Assembly (NCBI GenBank): GCA_038025085.1 | Contig: CM076145.1 | Coordinates: forward strand, 10,575,000-10,638,999 | Direction: 5' to 3' | Length of the DNA: 64,000 nucleotides | Source of the DNA: Tetragonia tetragonoides | Taxonomy: Eukaryota > Streptophyta > Magnoliopsida > Caryophyllales > Aizoaceae | The notes under the pieces: generated by a model | Seen by the model: only the letters and a program-made list of their open reading frames with translations | Database searches by the model: none | Told to the model about the DNA's origin: nothing | Translations under genes and position numbers: made by a program | Part shown: in pieces, positions 23,001 through 38,000 of the stretch | Numbering within the stretch: the stretch's first letter is position 1 | Layout of the letters: each line of letters starts with the position of its first letter

Positions 23001-26000
23001 TCGGTTATTCAAAGGGGTGTCAATCTCTTCTTCACTGCTTTGGGAGAAGATCACCTACTTGGCTTCGTTATGGGCTATAGCTACGGGGGCTTTTCGGGAT
23101 TACACTATCACAGAGATTCAAAGGAATTGGTCTCTTTTGTAAATTGTTTACTGTGGAGGATGCCTTATCCTCTCTCTTGCTGTAAATTGGCTTCTTCGTT
23201 AAAAAAAATAAAAAATAAAAAAAAAAAAACTTTAACCAAAAAAACATGAGGCAATCATACTAAAAACAAAATGAAATGATTAAAAGAGGAGAACATGTTC
23301 TCTTAAATGACAAAATGAACAATGAAGCCTCCCGACATCGATAGAGATTCTGGGTAAACCTCTATGAGAAAAACCCATAACGAAGCAAAACATACTGATA
23401 ATCCCAAACCAAGTTAACCAGAGAAAGAGAAACTGATGCTGGAAGCCCGGTTGTTCTCTGTCCAGCCGATGCAAACATTGCACACCTTCAACTTCTCCTC
23501 ACCCCACCCCCCCCCCCTCCCCGGGCTTTTCTATAGGTGAACTAGATTTTAATTAATAAACTTCATGAATGTTGTACAGCATGATGGATTGCAATTACAC
23601 TCCTATTTCACTCCCTTCAGACTCCTACTCCATATAACCTATTACAATATCTAAACTCCCCGTCAACTACATTAGTTCTACTTCCTCCTAGAACCAAGAA
23701 ATGAAAAGACCAGATGAATTAACTCCCTCATTAATAAAAGCATCGGCTACAGCACTCCCTTTACAGCTTATAAACGCAATGCGGTATTGATCGACTTTCC
23801 TCCTGATAATATGAAACAACTCAACAGGTTGGTTCCGAAAACCCATTATCCCCCATGATCTTCAGTACTCCATCTCACCACATTGGAAGTATCTGATTCA
23901 ATCATCCAATAACCAATTAGCCACCATAGACAGCTTCATGCCTTAAGAAATGCTTGAACTTCCACCTCATTGCCATTCCAATCTGGTAAAACTCCTCCAT
24001 TAACAACTCCACCCTTTAAGGCCACGGATTTCCCAATAGACACCTTCGTACGAACCTATACGCCAAACCCTAATTGCGTCAATCGCAACTCTATCTCAGA
24101 CTTCCTTGATTTCTCCCACTCTTCATAGGCCCACACTTGATACAGTAGAATCTGAAACAATCCCCGAAAACTTCAAGCAACATCTGCCACATACCCAACA
24201 CGAAAGTACAGTCCAAAACGGAAGTTTTATGGCCTCCCAAACCAGATTATGCTTGGTAAGATCCCCAAGATCCTGATATTACGACTAAGCACCCTGCAAT
24301 TTCCATCTATCTTGGGTCGACAGACAAACTCCCGATTTACCAAATGGTGTTGTCTTATTACGGAGTAAAAAATACGAAAAAGAAGGCCAATAAAACTTCT
24401 AATAATTTCAAATCTTGCGCAAGGCTGTGAGGTTTCCTCTTCAACTTAAAGCTTCTAGTGAACAATAATCCAAAAATGAATAGTGTTTCTATTGGGAAAG
24501 TGTCTTGGAGGGAGACTCCCACAAAGCATCTTTCACGGCTCAGTCTGGTAGCCCTGTTTTTTACTCTCACAACTTCTGATGAGGAGAGTCAAGGAAGATA
24601 GCAGCAAGGTCTCCTAAAGATGACCTGGAAGGGGAAAAGAAGAGGGTCGTGATGCAGTGTCATGTTATTCATGATAATATATTGATATGCGTTAAAATAA
24701 GGGCAAGTTTGCGAATTTTAGTAGCAAGTTAATGGATTTGGATTGGAGGTTCAAGGCATCAAGAGGTGTTAAAATATGGGCTGACGAGCCACCGTGAAAT
24801 TAAAGAAAGAAAATTGTTCACATCAAAATTTTCCCTAATTTTAACCTCCTTCAGCTTACAAAAGGATAGGAAAGCAATACTGCCTGGTAAATAGATTAAA
24901 AGATTGAGTAAAATAATCAAATTTGGAAACAAATGAGCCACAGATTTTTTTTGTTATAAGCATCTTACCAGCATAGGAGCCCAGATAACACATATCAAAA
25001 TAAAGAAGAGACAAATCCCATTGCAGAACTTAGTCATCTTTGTTTGCCTGTCTCCTTGTTTGTGACTTGCTCTATTCAAATCCGTATCACATTTGACAAG
25101 ATATAAGCTCGCATTTATGTCCTCCAACTGTACAAAGTACATTATAACATCGTCAAAGCTTGAATGAGCTATCTAACCAGCAACTCTATTGACAGAGAGA
25201 TAGTTTCCCAGCATAGATATATACACGGGTGCAATACAGTGTTGTTTTTATTCATGATGATATGCAATATAGTAAAGGAAAGACCAACAAGTAGGATTGA
25301 GCATCATTCTTGTGATGGAAGATATTTCCTGTAGTTTGACATCAAAGGATTACTGGAAGCATCACCCACCCAAAATCCCTCAGATAAAACAGAACAGTAA
25401 AAATAAATCGTTGATATTCCATTCAGAAGCTATTTGATATCACTATTACTAAAAGACACCTGATTGGACCATTTCCCCCATAAGTGTGCTCAGTGCCATG
25501 GGAGAAAAGATCCATGTCTGCATATCAGTTTACAGAAAGTTTCCAAGATTGAGGAGCTTATTCTGAGTTGCGGGGAGCACGGGGTTCCCTACATCAATTT
25601 CGCACCACTTGCAGATACAATATACTGACATGGGGAGGGGTAATGTTTAGGTTACACAGCGGTTTCTCTTTATGGCTAATATTTGACGTTTGAGGGTAGA
25701 ATGGAACTCTCACATCTTTTCTGTAGTTCATTTTTTTTTTTTTTAGATAAAGAAAAAGTATATTAATAAGTAATCAGATTTACAGCACAGGAGAGGATAA
25801 GGTATCCTCTCCATTTAAGCATTTACAAACTGCCCCAATTCTGTTGCATATTTGTAATAGTATAATCCCGAAACGCCCCCGCAGCCTGGCCCATAAAGAA
25901 GCGAGGTATTTGACCTTCTCCCACAACAAACCAGGAGTAACAGAAAGCCCATTGAACACCCGTGCATTGCTCTCCAACCAGATACACCACAATATCGCAA

Positions 26001-29000
26001 AAATAGCATTACGCCTCAACATTTTCTTCTCCTTCCCGCCCCCAGACCCCAGAAATAGCATCTGCAAAAGAGCCTCAACGCTAGAAGGATAGATCCACAC
26101 CTCTCCAGGAAACAATCTACACCATAGGCTATGGGCCACATCACACCAAAGAAAGAGATGTGATGAAGTCTCACTGCTACCCCGACATAGAAAACACATG
26201 TCAGGTGCCAAAGCCACCAACGGCCTCCTCCGCTGCCTCACATCATTTGTGTTGACTCTATCCAGCACCAGAGTCCACACAAACGCTTTCACCTTCAGGG
26301 GCACCTTCGCTTTCCAAATAAAATCAGCCAGAGGAAATCGAGGGAGAGGCGTCCCCAAAACACGGAAAAAAGACTTACAGGAAAAATCCCCCGAAGGATC
26401 ACCAACCCACCTCCTAGAGTCATCCGTACTCGTAAAATGGACGGGTTCCAAAAGTTCCAGAAGAGAAATGAGCTCCTGCATCTCCCTGTCACGTGGTGGC
26501 CGACGAAGATGTAGATTCCAAGAATTACTGGGCGCGGAGAAGAAATCGCTAACCACAGCACCGTGAAGAGTTGATAACCGAAACAACCGAGGAAACCTCA
26601 TAGAAAAACGCTGACCACCCCTCCAAGTATCCTCCCAGAATCTAATACGCAAACCATTCCCAAGTTGCAGCTCAACACGTGGAAGGAAATGCGGAAAAAC
26701 TTGTGAGATAAACTTCCACGGACTAGCATGTGTAGAGGACCTGGTAACTTGTACATCCCACCCATTCTGTTGCAGTCCATACCTACTCCGAATAACTCGA
26801 TGCCAAAGACTATCCGCTTCCCGCGGGAACCGCCAAAGCCAATTGCCCACAAGAGCAATATTTTTATCCACCAGCCTGCCCACACCTAACCCCCCTTCTT
26901 CCTCAGGACGACACACCCTATCCCAACTCACCAAATGATTCTTCCTCTCCCCATCCACTCTAGACCACAAAAAGTCACGCATAAGTTTCTCAATCCTCTG
27001 CGCCACCGCTGCTGGAATTCGGAACAAAGAGAGGTAATACAATGGAATACTGGACTGAACTAAGGTAATCCTACCCCCCAAAGAGAAATACACCCGCTTC
27101 CATCCATCTAGGCGCTTGGACACCCGCTGCACAACCGGCTCCCAAAAAGCCTCCGATCGCGGGTTACCTCCCAAAGGTACTCCAAGGTACGTCATAGGCC
27201 ACCCCTGTATTTGACATCCTGCCAGACCAGCCGCCATTGCTAGAAAATCATCACCCACATTTATTCCAGCCAGACTACACTTGGCTAAGTTAACCCGCAT
27301 CCCTGAAATCAGTTCAAAGATCTGTAGAATCGTCAAAACGTTTTTAAACTTGTCAATATCTGCTACCAGGAAAAGCATAGTGTCATCTGCAAACTGTAGA
27401 TGCGAAACATTAACCCCGTCACGACCAACCTTCAAACCCTCAATTACTCCCGTCTCAACAACCCTCTCCAACAACCTACTAAGCACATCCACCACAAGTG
27501 TAAACAGGAAAGGTGACAAAGGATCCCCTTGCCTCAAACCCCTAGAAGAAGAGAACCATTCCCTGGGCGCTTGAAAAACAACCTCTGATCCACCGTCTCC
27601 AAAGCTCTCCAAAGCCCTTTCTCTCCAGAACCATGTCAAGGAATCGCCAACTTACCCTATCGTAAGCCTTCTCAAAGTCCAACTTGAAGACAACCCCCTG
27701 CACCCCTCTCCGTCTAGCATCATCAACTGTCTCATTTGCCACCAGAGCGGCATCCAAAATTTGTCTCCCCTCAACAAAAGCACTTTGAGAATAAGAAATA
27801 GTTGAAGATAGAACATCCCCAATCCTCACAGAAAGAACCTTTGTGATGATTTTATAAACACTAGTAACCAGGCTAATAGGCCGATAATCCTTCACCTTAA
27901 TCGAACGATCCTTTTTCGGGACTAGGGTGATGAAATTTGAGTTAATACTCTTCCCCATAACACCCTGCACATGAAATTCAGCCATAACACCAAGTAGATC
28001 AGTTTTAATCACCTCCCAGCAGTGTTGGAAAAAAGCCATTGTGAAACCATCTGGGCCGGGTGCTTTCTCCCTATCCATACTAAATATTGCTGCCTTAACC
28101 TCCTCTAACTCGAAAGGACGTTCTAGCCGAGCCCTTAATAACGGAGAAATAGGATTCCAATCTAGACCCTCGATTCGAGGTCGTAACAAATCCTCCTCAC
28201 TGAAAAGGGAACGATAATAAGATGTGATCCCCCGACTTATCTCTCCAACATCGGTAACTACCTCCCCATTATCAACCTCTAACTCTTTAATAAAACTCCT
28301 CCTCCTCCTACCATTCACCATCTTGAAGAAAAGTCTAGAATTTGTGTCACCCTCCTTGACCCACTCCACCTTCATTCTCTGCTGTCGTCGCTGTTTTTCT
28401 CTCAGAAGCACCTCTTGTAATGCATTTTTCAACTCAACACTCTTACCCACAAGCTCCTCCCCCCCATCTCCTTCACTAATCACCTGATCAACCTGTGCAA
28501 TTTCACTCAACAACGCACTCTTCCTCTGGTTAGTATCCCCAAAAACCTCCTTATTCCACCCTTTAAGTTGTTCTTTAACATATTTCAGTTTCTTCATGAA
28601 ACGGTAACCCTGCCAACCCGGCTTATCCCAAGCACCCCACCACTCTGCCACCTTCCTCTGGAAATCTGGATGTAAAGTCCATACATTCTCAAATCGAAAC
28701 GGAGCTGGGCCCCACTGCACTGGCCTAGAATGGAGTATAACTGGAAAGTGATCCGAGCAAGGACGTGAAAACACCTCCTGTGATAACAAAGGGAACTCGT
28801 CCTCGACTGCATTAGTAAACAAAAAACGATCCAGCCTAGAAGAAGCATTCCGACGCCCACTCACACTCCATGTAAATCGAGCATTCTGCAAAGGTGGATC
28901 TCGCAACTCACACTCCCTAATAACAGTATCAAACTCTCGCATGTCACCCAACCCCCCCGAACCACCCAACCGTTCCCCCACATTGCGCACAACATTGAAA

Positions 29001-32000
29001 TCCCCTCCAACAATCCAACACGGAGAACAAAGCCCTGCCAAATCACATAATTCCTCAAAAAAGGATTGTCGGTCAGTATGCCTGCATGGACCGTACACCG
29101 AAGAAAACCACCACTCTCCCCTTCCTCGAACCTGCAAACACACTGTCACAGAGAAAGATCCCAGCAGAACATCAACCTTCTTAGCAAATCTAGTATCCCA
29201 GATCACTAAGATACCACCAGAAGCTCCGACAGATGGAAAAACCGCCCAATCTTTATCCTGTGACTCCCAACAGCTCCTAATAAAGAATATATCAACCACA
29301 TTGACCTTTGCCTCTTGTAAAAACACCACATCCGGAGAAGTTTTAGAGATAACCTCTCTCACCACATCCCTCTTCTCCCTCCTCCCCAACCCATTCACGT
29401 TCCAGCTGAGAATCTTCATAAAGAACGATTACGACCCCTCTCTCTACGGCCAGCCTCAACGCCATAGTTAATGCTAGTCTGGAGATTGCGAAGCTCCTTC
29501 TCCCAATTTTTCCCCTTTCTCCGAGAGTGCCCCTTGTCCTGCACTAAAACTTGCAATCCTTGCCCAGAAACATTATAAAGTTGACAGCGGAGATTACCAA
29601 GCAGCCTGTGGGTCTCGGTCATCCGAACCTGGCAATGGTGCAACCTTGACAGTACCAGGGCCACTACCTGTGGGTGTCTCACATACTCCATCTTCGAAAA
29701 CCGCCTTCTTAGGTGTCTGGAACAAATTTGAATCACCCACATTCAACAAGTTAATCTCTTCACCACTCTCCACATCACTGCACGTAACCTCATCAAAAAG
29801 CTCCTCCCTCTGCAAACTTTCTATCAAGAGATCCTTATCATCATCATCACCAAAATTGTTGAAAAGTCCGTCCTCATCCTCCCACTCAAAAGACTTACCT
29901 GCTACCTCGGTGGCAAGCCCTGAATCCAGTGTAGCAGCCACCTTATCGTGGTCCTTGATGGCCTGAGTTGCATTACCAATCCACTGCCCAAACATACATA
30001 TATCTCCAAGTAACCTCCCCGCATCAACAACAGCCTTTGGGAAAGTCACCTTCACCCCTGCAGAAAAGTCAGAACCCCCAGTCCTCCCTTCCAGCCCCTC
30101 ATCATCGACCACAGAACAACAAGCCCTAGCAAGACACGCCTTCCCATCGTCGTCCTCATCAAAGCTCGACTCCAGGGCACAATTTCCTTCCTCAGGAATC
30201 TCTGCCGGAATAGTCTCATCGCTCAGATCAGCCGCCTGAGATGAGGTGGACTTCTCTGCCTCATGTACTGCAGCACCAGCCCCGAGGACCCCACCATTCA
30301 GACCACTGGAAATTTCTGTCCCAGCCAGTGGGTTCGCGGGTCCCCGATCAGCATCTCCGGTCACCGTCCGACCATTCTCCGGCGGCCGGAAGTGGCGTCG
30401 GCGGTACACCAGTCTCCAACGACCACCGTCCCCCTGCCGGTTTCCTTCGCCTCCCCTTGCAGACGCTGGTCGTTCATTAATTGACGTGACAGCATCACCT
30501 GTAAACGTCATTGTGGGTGCTTGACCAGACCCCTTTTGGACCCAGATCCTTCTAGGTTTTTGGGTTAGTGAAATATTGGCTCCCCCTGGGCCTAATCTCT
30601 CAAAAACTGGTTTCTTTGACCCAAAATAAGATTTCTGAGGTGCTGGGCTCCTTAAAGCAGATGGCCCAAGTCTTTGAAAAGCTGTCTTCCTTCCCAACCT
30701 TTCAAATACTGTCCGTCTAGGCCCAGGTCTATCAAAGGCTACCCTCCCTGGCCCAATTCTTTCAAAAACTGGTCTCCTATTTGAAATTCCATCAGAAACG
30801 ACTGGGGCATCAATTAAGCGAGATTCTCGACCAAAAATCTCGCGCCTCCCATAACTGTTTCGTTTTCTTCCAACGGCTCCCCTCTGCAACACCATGGAAC
30901 TCTCAGCTTTCGGCGACCTTCCCGAAATCCTGCCCTCCTGGGAGTGACGCCTCTGATACTGGGAAACAAGTCCAGGACTTCCAACAAACAAGAATCGAGG
31001 ACCACAACGTTGCAAGACCTCAAACAGGGCACTCCATCCCCTTCCCTCAGCACCCTCTGGAACTCTAATAGAAACTGCCCTTCCCTCCCATGGCTGCTTC
31101 TCTAGCAAAAAGTAACGCCCAAAGTTGTTAGCTCCAATTCGAAGTAATAATACATACCCGTTGCCTCGTGACGTACGCACCCATCTCCCGCCTGATCCTC
31201 CTCTCCAGAGGGAAAGCGCTTCCTGTGCCCACCAAAGAAGCTCTGCTTGACTCAACCGTACATCAAACTTCTTCCCACGGTGATACTCAACCAGACAATA
31301 ACCATAATTCTCACGAATGAAAACAAAATGCTTATTTTCAATTTTAAAAGAAGACTCCAGAGATAAAATTCAGACTAACACTCTCCTCTATAAGAAATGA
31401 CAGGCTCCCGGAGCCCCACCCACCGGAGGTGGATAGGATACCCTCCGATGACCAGTCCACACCTCTGAGAGAGAATCCTAGAGAGAGAAAATATTCAGAA
31501 TAACTTTGTCTACATTCCGATCTTTTCTGTAGTTCATAATCCACCATTGGGAGTCATGTATACTAATTGGTTTCTATCTCGGCTAAGGTGGCGGGTGTGG
31601 TTAGAGATGTAACAATTACTCAGCCAAAATGGATGGAATTCGACATGTTTGCGAATAGTGTTGATTGAGGACTCATTGATCTCTTAGGTGGTATTGCTTT
31701 GTATCAACGTTTTTCTCGGAGATGGACACCGGGTACGGATCTGAGAGGATGTGTAGAATGGGGACATCTCGTTCTCTTCCAAGTATCCTCCGACTTATCA
31801 GTTGACCCTCCTCCATGATGCGCCTATTGTTGCATTTTGCAGCGTGGGTGGAAAATGGGGCCTTCGTCTTCGAAGAGCTCCCCAGGATTGGGAGATGGAG
31901 GAGTTGACTTCTTTACTTGATGTTCTAGATCCCGTCCACTTGGGGTCCAACGTGGACTCCTGGGTTTGGGTTGGAAATCCTTTTGGGGTCTTCTTCTGCA

Positions 32001-35000
32001 AATCCTTCCTTCACGATCTTAGCCTAACTTCACATTTTTCTCCTTTTCCTCTTTATAAATTTATTTGGAAGTCTAAGGTGTGTGCCTTTGTTTGGACCTT
32101 GGTACCAGGTAGATTGAACACCAATGACGTGTTGCAGGACTTGCAGCAGAGGAGACCTGGGTGGGCCTTGTCTCCAGATGTGTGTGTGTTTTGCAACCGG
32201 GCTAGTGAGACTTCTCTGCATTTGTTTCTACATTGTGAATATGCTTGGAATTGTTGGCATAGGCTTCTTGGGTCCAGCTAGGCAGCTAGTATGGCTCAAT
32301 ATGTTGGTTGGGGAAGGGGTAAGGAGGCAAGGCTTCTATGGCGGTGTGTTTTTCGCCGCTCTATGGTGCATTTGGTTGGACCGGAATGCTCGGATCTTTT
32401 CTGAGACTTTAGGCCATTTGATTTTGTATGGGATCGTGTAGTTTATTTGGCTTCCCTATGGCCAAGGCGGCTGGGGCTTTTAAAGGGAATTAGGGATACC
32501 CCTAACTGATGTTCAGCGTCATTAGGGTGACATGTAATTATTAGCTTCTGTTATTTGAGGACTCCTTGTCCTCTTAGTTTGTAATGCTTTCTTCATTTTC
32601 AATTAAAATTTTTCTTATCTAAAATAATAAATAAATAATCTTCCTAAAAGACAACAAGAATACAGCACTAGCCTAAGTAAAAATGTGCAAACTAGATCTT
32701 CTATACTCTGATGGTAAAAGATTACTATTAGTTGCCCACTAAACTACTCGAACTTAATTTAAGCACCAAAGAGATACGGTTTTGCTTGGTGACTTAACTT
32801 TAAGCTTCTCCATTTCAATGCACTCCATCCGGCTTGAGAAAATGTTCGAAAGGAAACCTCATTATGTGTGTTTTGCTTGCTTTATTGATACATCTGTCAG
32901 CAGAACCATGCCTAATGCGTTGGAAAAAATGAAAGAACATTATTTGCCTGTCATAGTGTGATGGAATCTAGGTTTATATGACCACTTCCTCATTGTGCAG
33001 GAACTCCAAAACAGCGGATGGGCATACCCATTGCTCCCTAAAAGCACCAAATAAACTACTCCATTGTCACCTGACCATATCACTACGGGCGAACACATGC
33101 GAGCAGGACTCTTTGCTAGCACAACAAAGCATACACATATCTGGTCAAATACACCAACCCCGGTCATCCTCTGCAACATGTTATTGGTTGAATTTCCCCA
33201 ACGCCAGAAGTATCTTCATTAACAAGTGTCATTATTATCATCACTTGATTTTTCATTTACAAATACTCAAGCTTTGTTTTCCTACTGAATTTTTCTTTTG
33301 TTCTTTTCTTTTTCTTTCTTTTGGTTCATCTGAACAACTTCAGAAGCAAGATTAATCGTTTACATGCATAATTGATTTCAACTTTATCATTCGGAATATG
33401 TTGTGCGTTATCTATCATAAGTGGAATTAGTTTTAAAGTTCAAACAAACCAGTGGTAGAAAGTCTAGAAACCTATTGCTCAATACCCGCTTTACCTGATG
33501 CAAGCCGTATATTTGCAAACGAGGAAATAGCAATCAAATGATATCATGTTTCTCACCCTAATTCCGGACAGCTTCTTTGCTCGAAGAAAGAAAAACAGAT
33601 ACTCAAGAACAAATAATAATGCAACTTCCTGAAAAAATGATTAAAAGAGCAAAATAATTGTACTGTGAGCCATTACCTTCAGCCAGTCGTACATCGTCAG
33701 TGATGTTGTGGTGCATGACCAGTCAAGCACACAACGCAATTCGTAAAGGAAGGGAAGAGCTCGGTAGAGTCGGTACCCAAGGTAGTTAACTCTTGAAACT
33801 TTGCTGGTCAAAAATTGGCGATATAGAGTACTTTTATGTGGCATTCCATAGCGGATCTGTATAGCCTGAAGTGCCAGGGACACTGCTTTTGTCAAAAAGA
33901 TGGCACGGAGTGCCAAAATTCCAGCATATTGTTGGGAAGGTTGCATGTTCCATGCATATTCTGTAACTGAGTATGTGAAGAGTACAAGGTTGAAAAGATA
34001 GAATAGAACTTTCCCAGTCGCGAATGAACATAGGTAAATAACTCGATCAACCACTATCAAGAAAAAGATAATCTGCACACAGTCAATAGCAAAGTCAGTA
34101 GCCTGTTATCAGGTAGCACATTTTGTGAGTGCAATCAAACTGCACCAGTAACCATAATAATAACAGTAGTTGTAATGATTACACCTAATACAGCAATAAC
34201 AATAACCACCATACGAATTAGGATAATGATTTTAAATGTTTTAATCGTAATTGCAATATTGTTAGTGTTACTACAGTCTACAGCCATTAACAATATTGAT
34301 TTTTCCTGATGTTACTGTTATTCTTTTTGTCGCTCTTACAGTAGTCATTACTATAAGAACTAGAATCCTCAAGAAGCTCAATCTAATGTGTTGAGTAGGA
34401 TGCCCATCTCTAGTTAGGGCCTTAGGGAAAGTAAGAAAGAGAGATTGCTTGCCCACTTCATCCGGTATTTAGAGAGGATGGTTATCATTAGGGCATCTCC
34501 ACATAATCATCCCAAAAATCCATGTTCTATATTCCAAATTGAGAGCTCTATAGGTTCATCAGTGGGAGGGAGGTTAATCATGGAAGTTTTCCCCATAAAC
34601 CTCCTATTGCCATTGGAGATGCCCTTACCCCAATACTTCCCAGGAGGCTCCCACTTGGGCAGGGTAAAACAGGCCAAATATATACAATATCACCTGTGCG
34701 ATTCCAGAGATTGTAATTGCAAAAGTGATCAAGTTACTAATTATTTTAGTAGTAGTATTTCATTACAAATAAGAAGCACATAACAGTTTAGTAGCCATTT
34801 CGATTTGTCCATTAAATATGTAGCTGACAAATTGACAATTGTGACTTGCAGTTCCATTAGAAATGGACATGAAAGAGGTGCCTAAAATGGCTGAATTTGA
34901 AAGCAAATGATATTGTTGGTTGGATAAGATATTGCCAAGTATGCATGGCCTGTCTGATAATGTTATTACTCACTAACCATTTGACATACCAACATCATCT

Positions 35001-38000
35001 GTGTATAATTTTTAATATGTTTAATGTTGTGTATCAGCGTATCTGATGGATAATAACATGCCCCTTGGTAAGGCAAGAAAGTCGGGCTCATTGGCCAGCT
35101 ACAATTGGGGAAGGGGAAAGGCCCATAGGCCCACAACACAACCACCCACAATATTAAACTGAGGGAAATGAGACTTGAACCCCCAACCTTTAAAGTTGGA
35201 GGTGTGGGTGCTCCTACCACTTGAGCTCCCAACTTATGCTCGCTGCTTGGTACCATTCATGTTGAACTTCTTCAATTTTTCACTATGTCACTTTTGAGTC
35301 CAGAAGCATAAATAGTCACCCTCCAATATCTTATACCAATCAAACTCTGAAACAAAGACAAATGTAATTTGACACTTCATGGAAATTAAGACTTAAAGTT
35401 GAAACTGGGATAGAACAAGAGGCATACCATTAGAATAAACACATATTCCTTAGGGAACTGATCTTCAAGTTGATAGACGTCAAGGAACTCACTTTTGTTC
35501 TTGATAACAGATTGGTAGAAAATGGCAACCAGAAAGAACACAGCTAAATCGGCACCAAAAATATAAGCATACAGATCAACTTCTCTTTTTCCTCCACCAA
35601 TTATTGAGAGTATAGGGTACGGGAATCCAACTTCTTCAAGAAACCCTGAGCGTTTTGCAATATTAATCTCCTTTGCAACGTCAGCTGCTGGTGTAAGTGA
35701 CTTTGACCACTCCTCCAGCATACACTTTGTCACTGTAGAGGCATGTACAACTTCAAACACAGCTAACGCGACGTTGGGGTTTTCTTGACTTTTCTCAATG
35801 CTCTGGATGTTAACCCTACTAGCTGAAGAGCAAACATTTGGGTTTTCCCCTTTGCAGTGCTCACTGTGAACAATCTGAAGCAATTGGTTCACCCCTGATT
35901 CGATCTTCTCCGGTTGAATACCATCTTCTGGCCATGATCCAACATCCATGGACAACTGAACAAAGTATGGAGGAGACTCTGCTCCTTGTGTCAGAGATTT
36001 CCAGTATCTCAAGCAGCTTCTGATAATCATATACATCACATCTTTTGACGGTTGAATGAGATTCTTTAACTTTTCAGTCCAGCTAGAACTTGGGCTCACA
36101 TATTTCTTCTCATGCATTGTTCTCTTGAAAGCATCAAATTCTGTAAATGCTTTCCAGTCACCATCTTGCGCAGTTATGGAGCTTTGTAGAAGGGTAAATA
36201 AGTAGACCAAAAAGAGTGGCAAAGAGCTTATTACAAATGATGACTTGATTTTTTGATCAGGAAAACCCCACTCTTGAAGCAAAGGGGAGATGATGATCAG
36301 CCCACAGTGTTGAATAATAATTTGGTACAAGTATTCAACCAAGACGAAAAACTCTGTGTAGATTAGCATGATAACCCAGAAGGTATAACTTGGCCCAGTA
36401 TTAGCACAAAGAGCATACAAGAAAAGAGCTGCGAGGTAAACCATAGAGAGAAAACTGAAGTTCCAAAGGAAGACAAGAATAAAGCAACAGTAACAAACAA
36501 TATCGTTGTTGGACCGCATCTGAGACCATATGTGCCGAAAGATCCTCCCAAGCTGCAGCCTTACAGGCTCAGACATAGTTCTACTCTGATCAGATTGCAG
36601 CGAAGATGTACGGGCAATATGAACATACTCAGCATTTTGGCTCTCCATTGCATCACAATGTCCATCGCCCTCAGAAGAATTGTCATTCAAATCTTCATTT
36701 TCGTGTGCTACATTCAAAAAACTTGCAAGATTGGTCACTGCTTGGTTTCCTAGGGACTGTACTTGAGTTACACCATCTCCTATTAGCTGCACTGCAGATT
36801 TTAGTGGATGTTCCTTTGACTTCCCTTTAGAGCTCTCCTTGCTTCCTTCACCTAAAAATTGAGAAACAGTATCCTCTTCAATTTCGGTAATCTCACTAAA
36901 AACAAGTTCTTTCGAATCTTGTCTTGTTGATTCCTCTGCAGTTGGACTTTCTGATCTTTTACAAACCGGAGATCCATGCAATATAGAAGGCAATATCAAG
37001 TCACTAGAAGTTGTCTGCTCTTCTCTCCATTGTCCCTCTTCCTTATCATCCGTCTTTACATCTCCATCCAAATGAAATGATGGACAAAATAACTTTTCCT
37101 TATCAGAATCCCTAATATGTTTGTCAAAATTAAAAGATGCACTTCTCCTCTTCCTTAAACCTTCACTTCCAGGAGATACCAGATCACATTTACCTGGAGA
37201 GTTCATGCTGTGAAGCTGGAATTGTAGATCAAGCATCTCAGACTTCATCTTCTCCACTTGCATATTACGTTGCTGTTTCTTCTCTTCAGATTCACGGATA
37301 TACTGCAATTGCGCAGTTTTCCATGCAGCCTTTTTCTCCTGCTCACGAACAATGGCCCCAATTTGCTCTGCCTCAAGGTACCGTGATACGTGTTCAAACT
37401 CTGGAGACGAAAACATATATGACTGTATGGAAACCAGCATAAAGATGACGATCTCAACTAATGCTGACCTTGACGTAATACGGAACCCATAATCATATTT
37501 GTAAAATCCTATGACCTCATATATGTAACCGACAGTTCCACATTTTCCTTCATTAAAGACCCCAATGAAAGGAGACTGATATGCAAGAGAGATCACGATA
37601 ATGACAAAGTTGTATATCCGCAAGAACTTGAAGATCTTGTTCCTTTTATGTAGAATTTCCAGTCTCATTCGAAAGAAGACCAAAGCAAAACCAAGATAAC
37701 CAAGGTGCAAAACATCATACTCCAGTGTTCCAGTAACTAAAATCAAAGTAAGCACGAGGTCCAGGAGGTGGCAATAACAATAAAGTCTCAGATAGTCAAA
37801 AATAGTCCACATGCTTTTTGTTTCAAAAGAGAGGTCCTTCCAAACAAATATGTTCTTGCGTTGAGACATCATGCGATGATATGTAAATGACCCTGATAAA
37901 CTCGGGGATCGATCAGCCCGAAGTTTGAAACAAGCAAACATGAAGACAAGAAAGTAGCTCATAAGCATTCGAGGGTCGTCAACAATGAGCCCTGCAACAT

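Larger units (their letters stand above)
17715..23229 (+). mobile_element. Near-full-length LINE copy A (plant L1 type)
   Basis: About 5.5 kb: a 5' leader with CTCTCTCTAGG motifs, ORF1 (from 17856), ORF2 with endonuclease, reverse transcriptase and a shortened C-terminus, the 3' hairpin at 23156-23172 and an A-rich tail. An imperfect direct repeat, CTTTAACAAAGAAAATG (17698-17714) against CTTTAACCAAAAAAACATG (23230-23248), may be the target duplication. It inserted into the end of the older LINE, inside PIEZO intron 17 and antisense to PIEZO. Both ORFs are broken, so it is not autonomous. Confidence 0.88.
25731..31519 (-). mobile_element. Full-length LINE copy B (plant L1 type) with perfect TSD
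   Basis: 5.8 kb on the - strand (sense to PIEZO) in intron 16, bounded by a perfect 17-bp direct repeat ATCTTTTCTGTAGTTCA (25714-25730 and 31520-31536). The polyT at 25731-25744 is the A-tail. Order: leader with TCTCTCTAGG, ORF1, ORF2 with endonuclease, RT and zinc-binding domain, hairpin (25793-25809), tail. It is the best preserved copy. Three lesions are visible: CTG in place of the ORF1 ATG, a frameshift near the end of ORF1, and a small deletion in the RT. Confidence 0.92.

Noticed and set aside
35170..35228. tRNA gene on the - strand
   Set aside because: A and B boxes are present but there is no cloverleaf between them. Better explained as a SINE.
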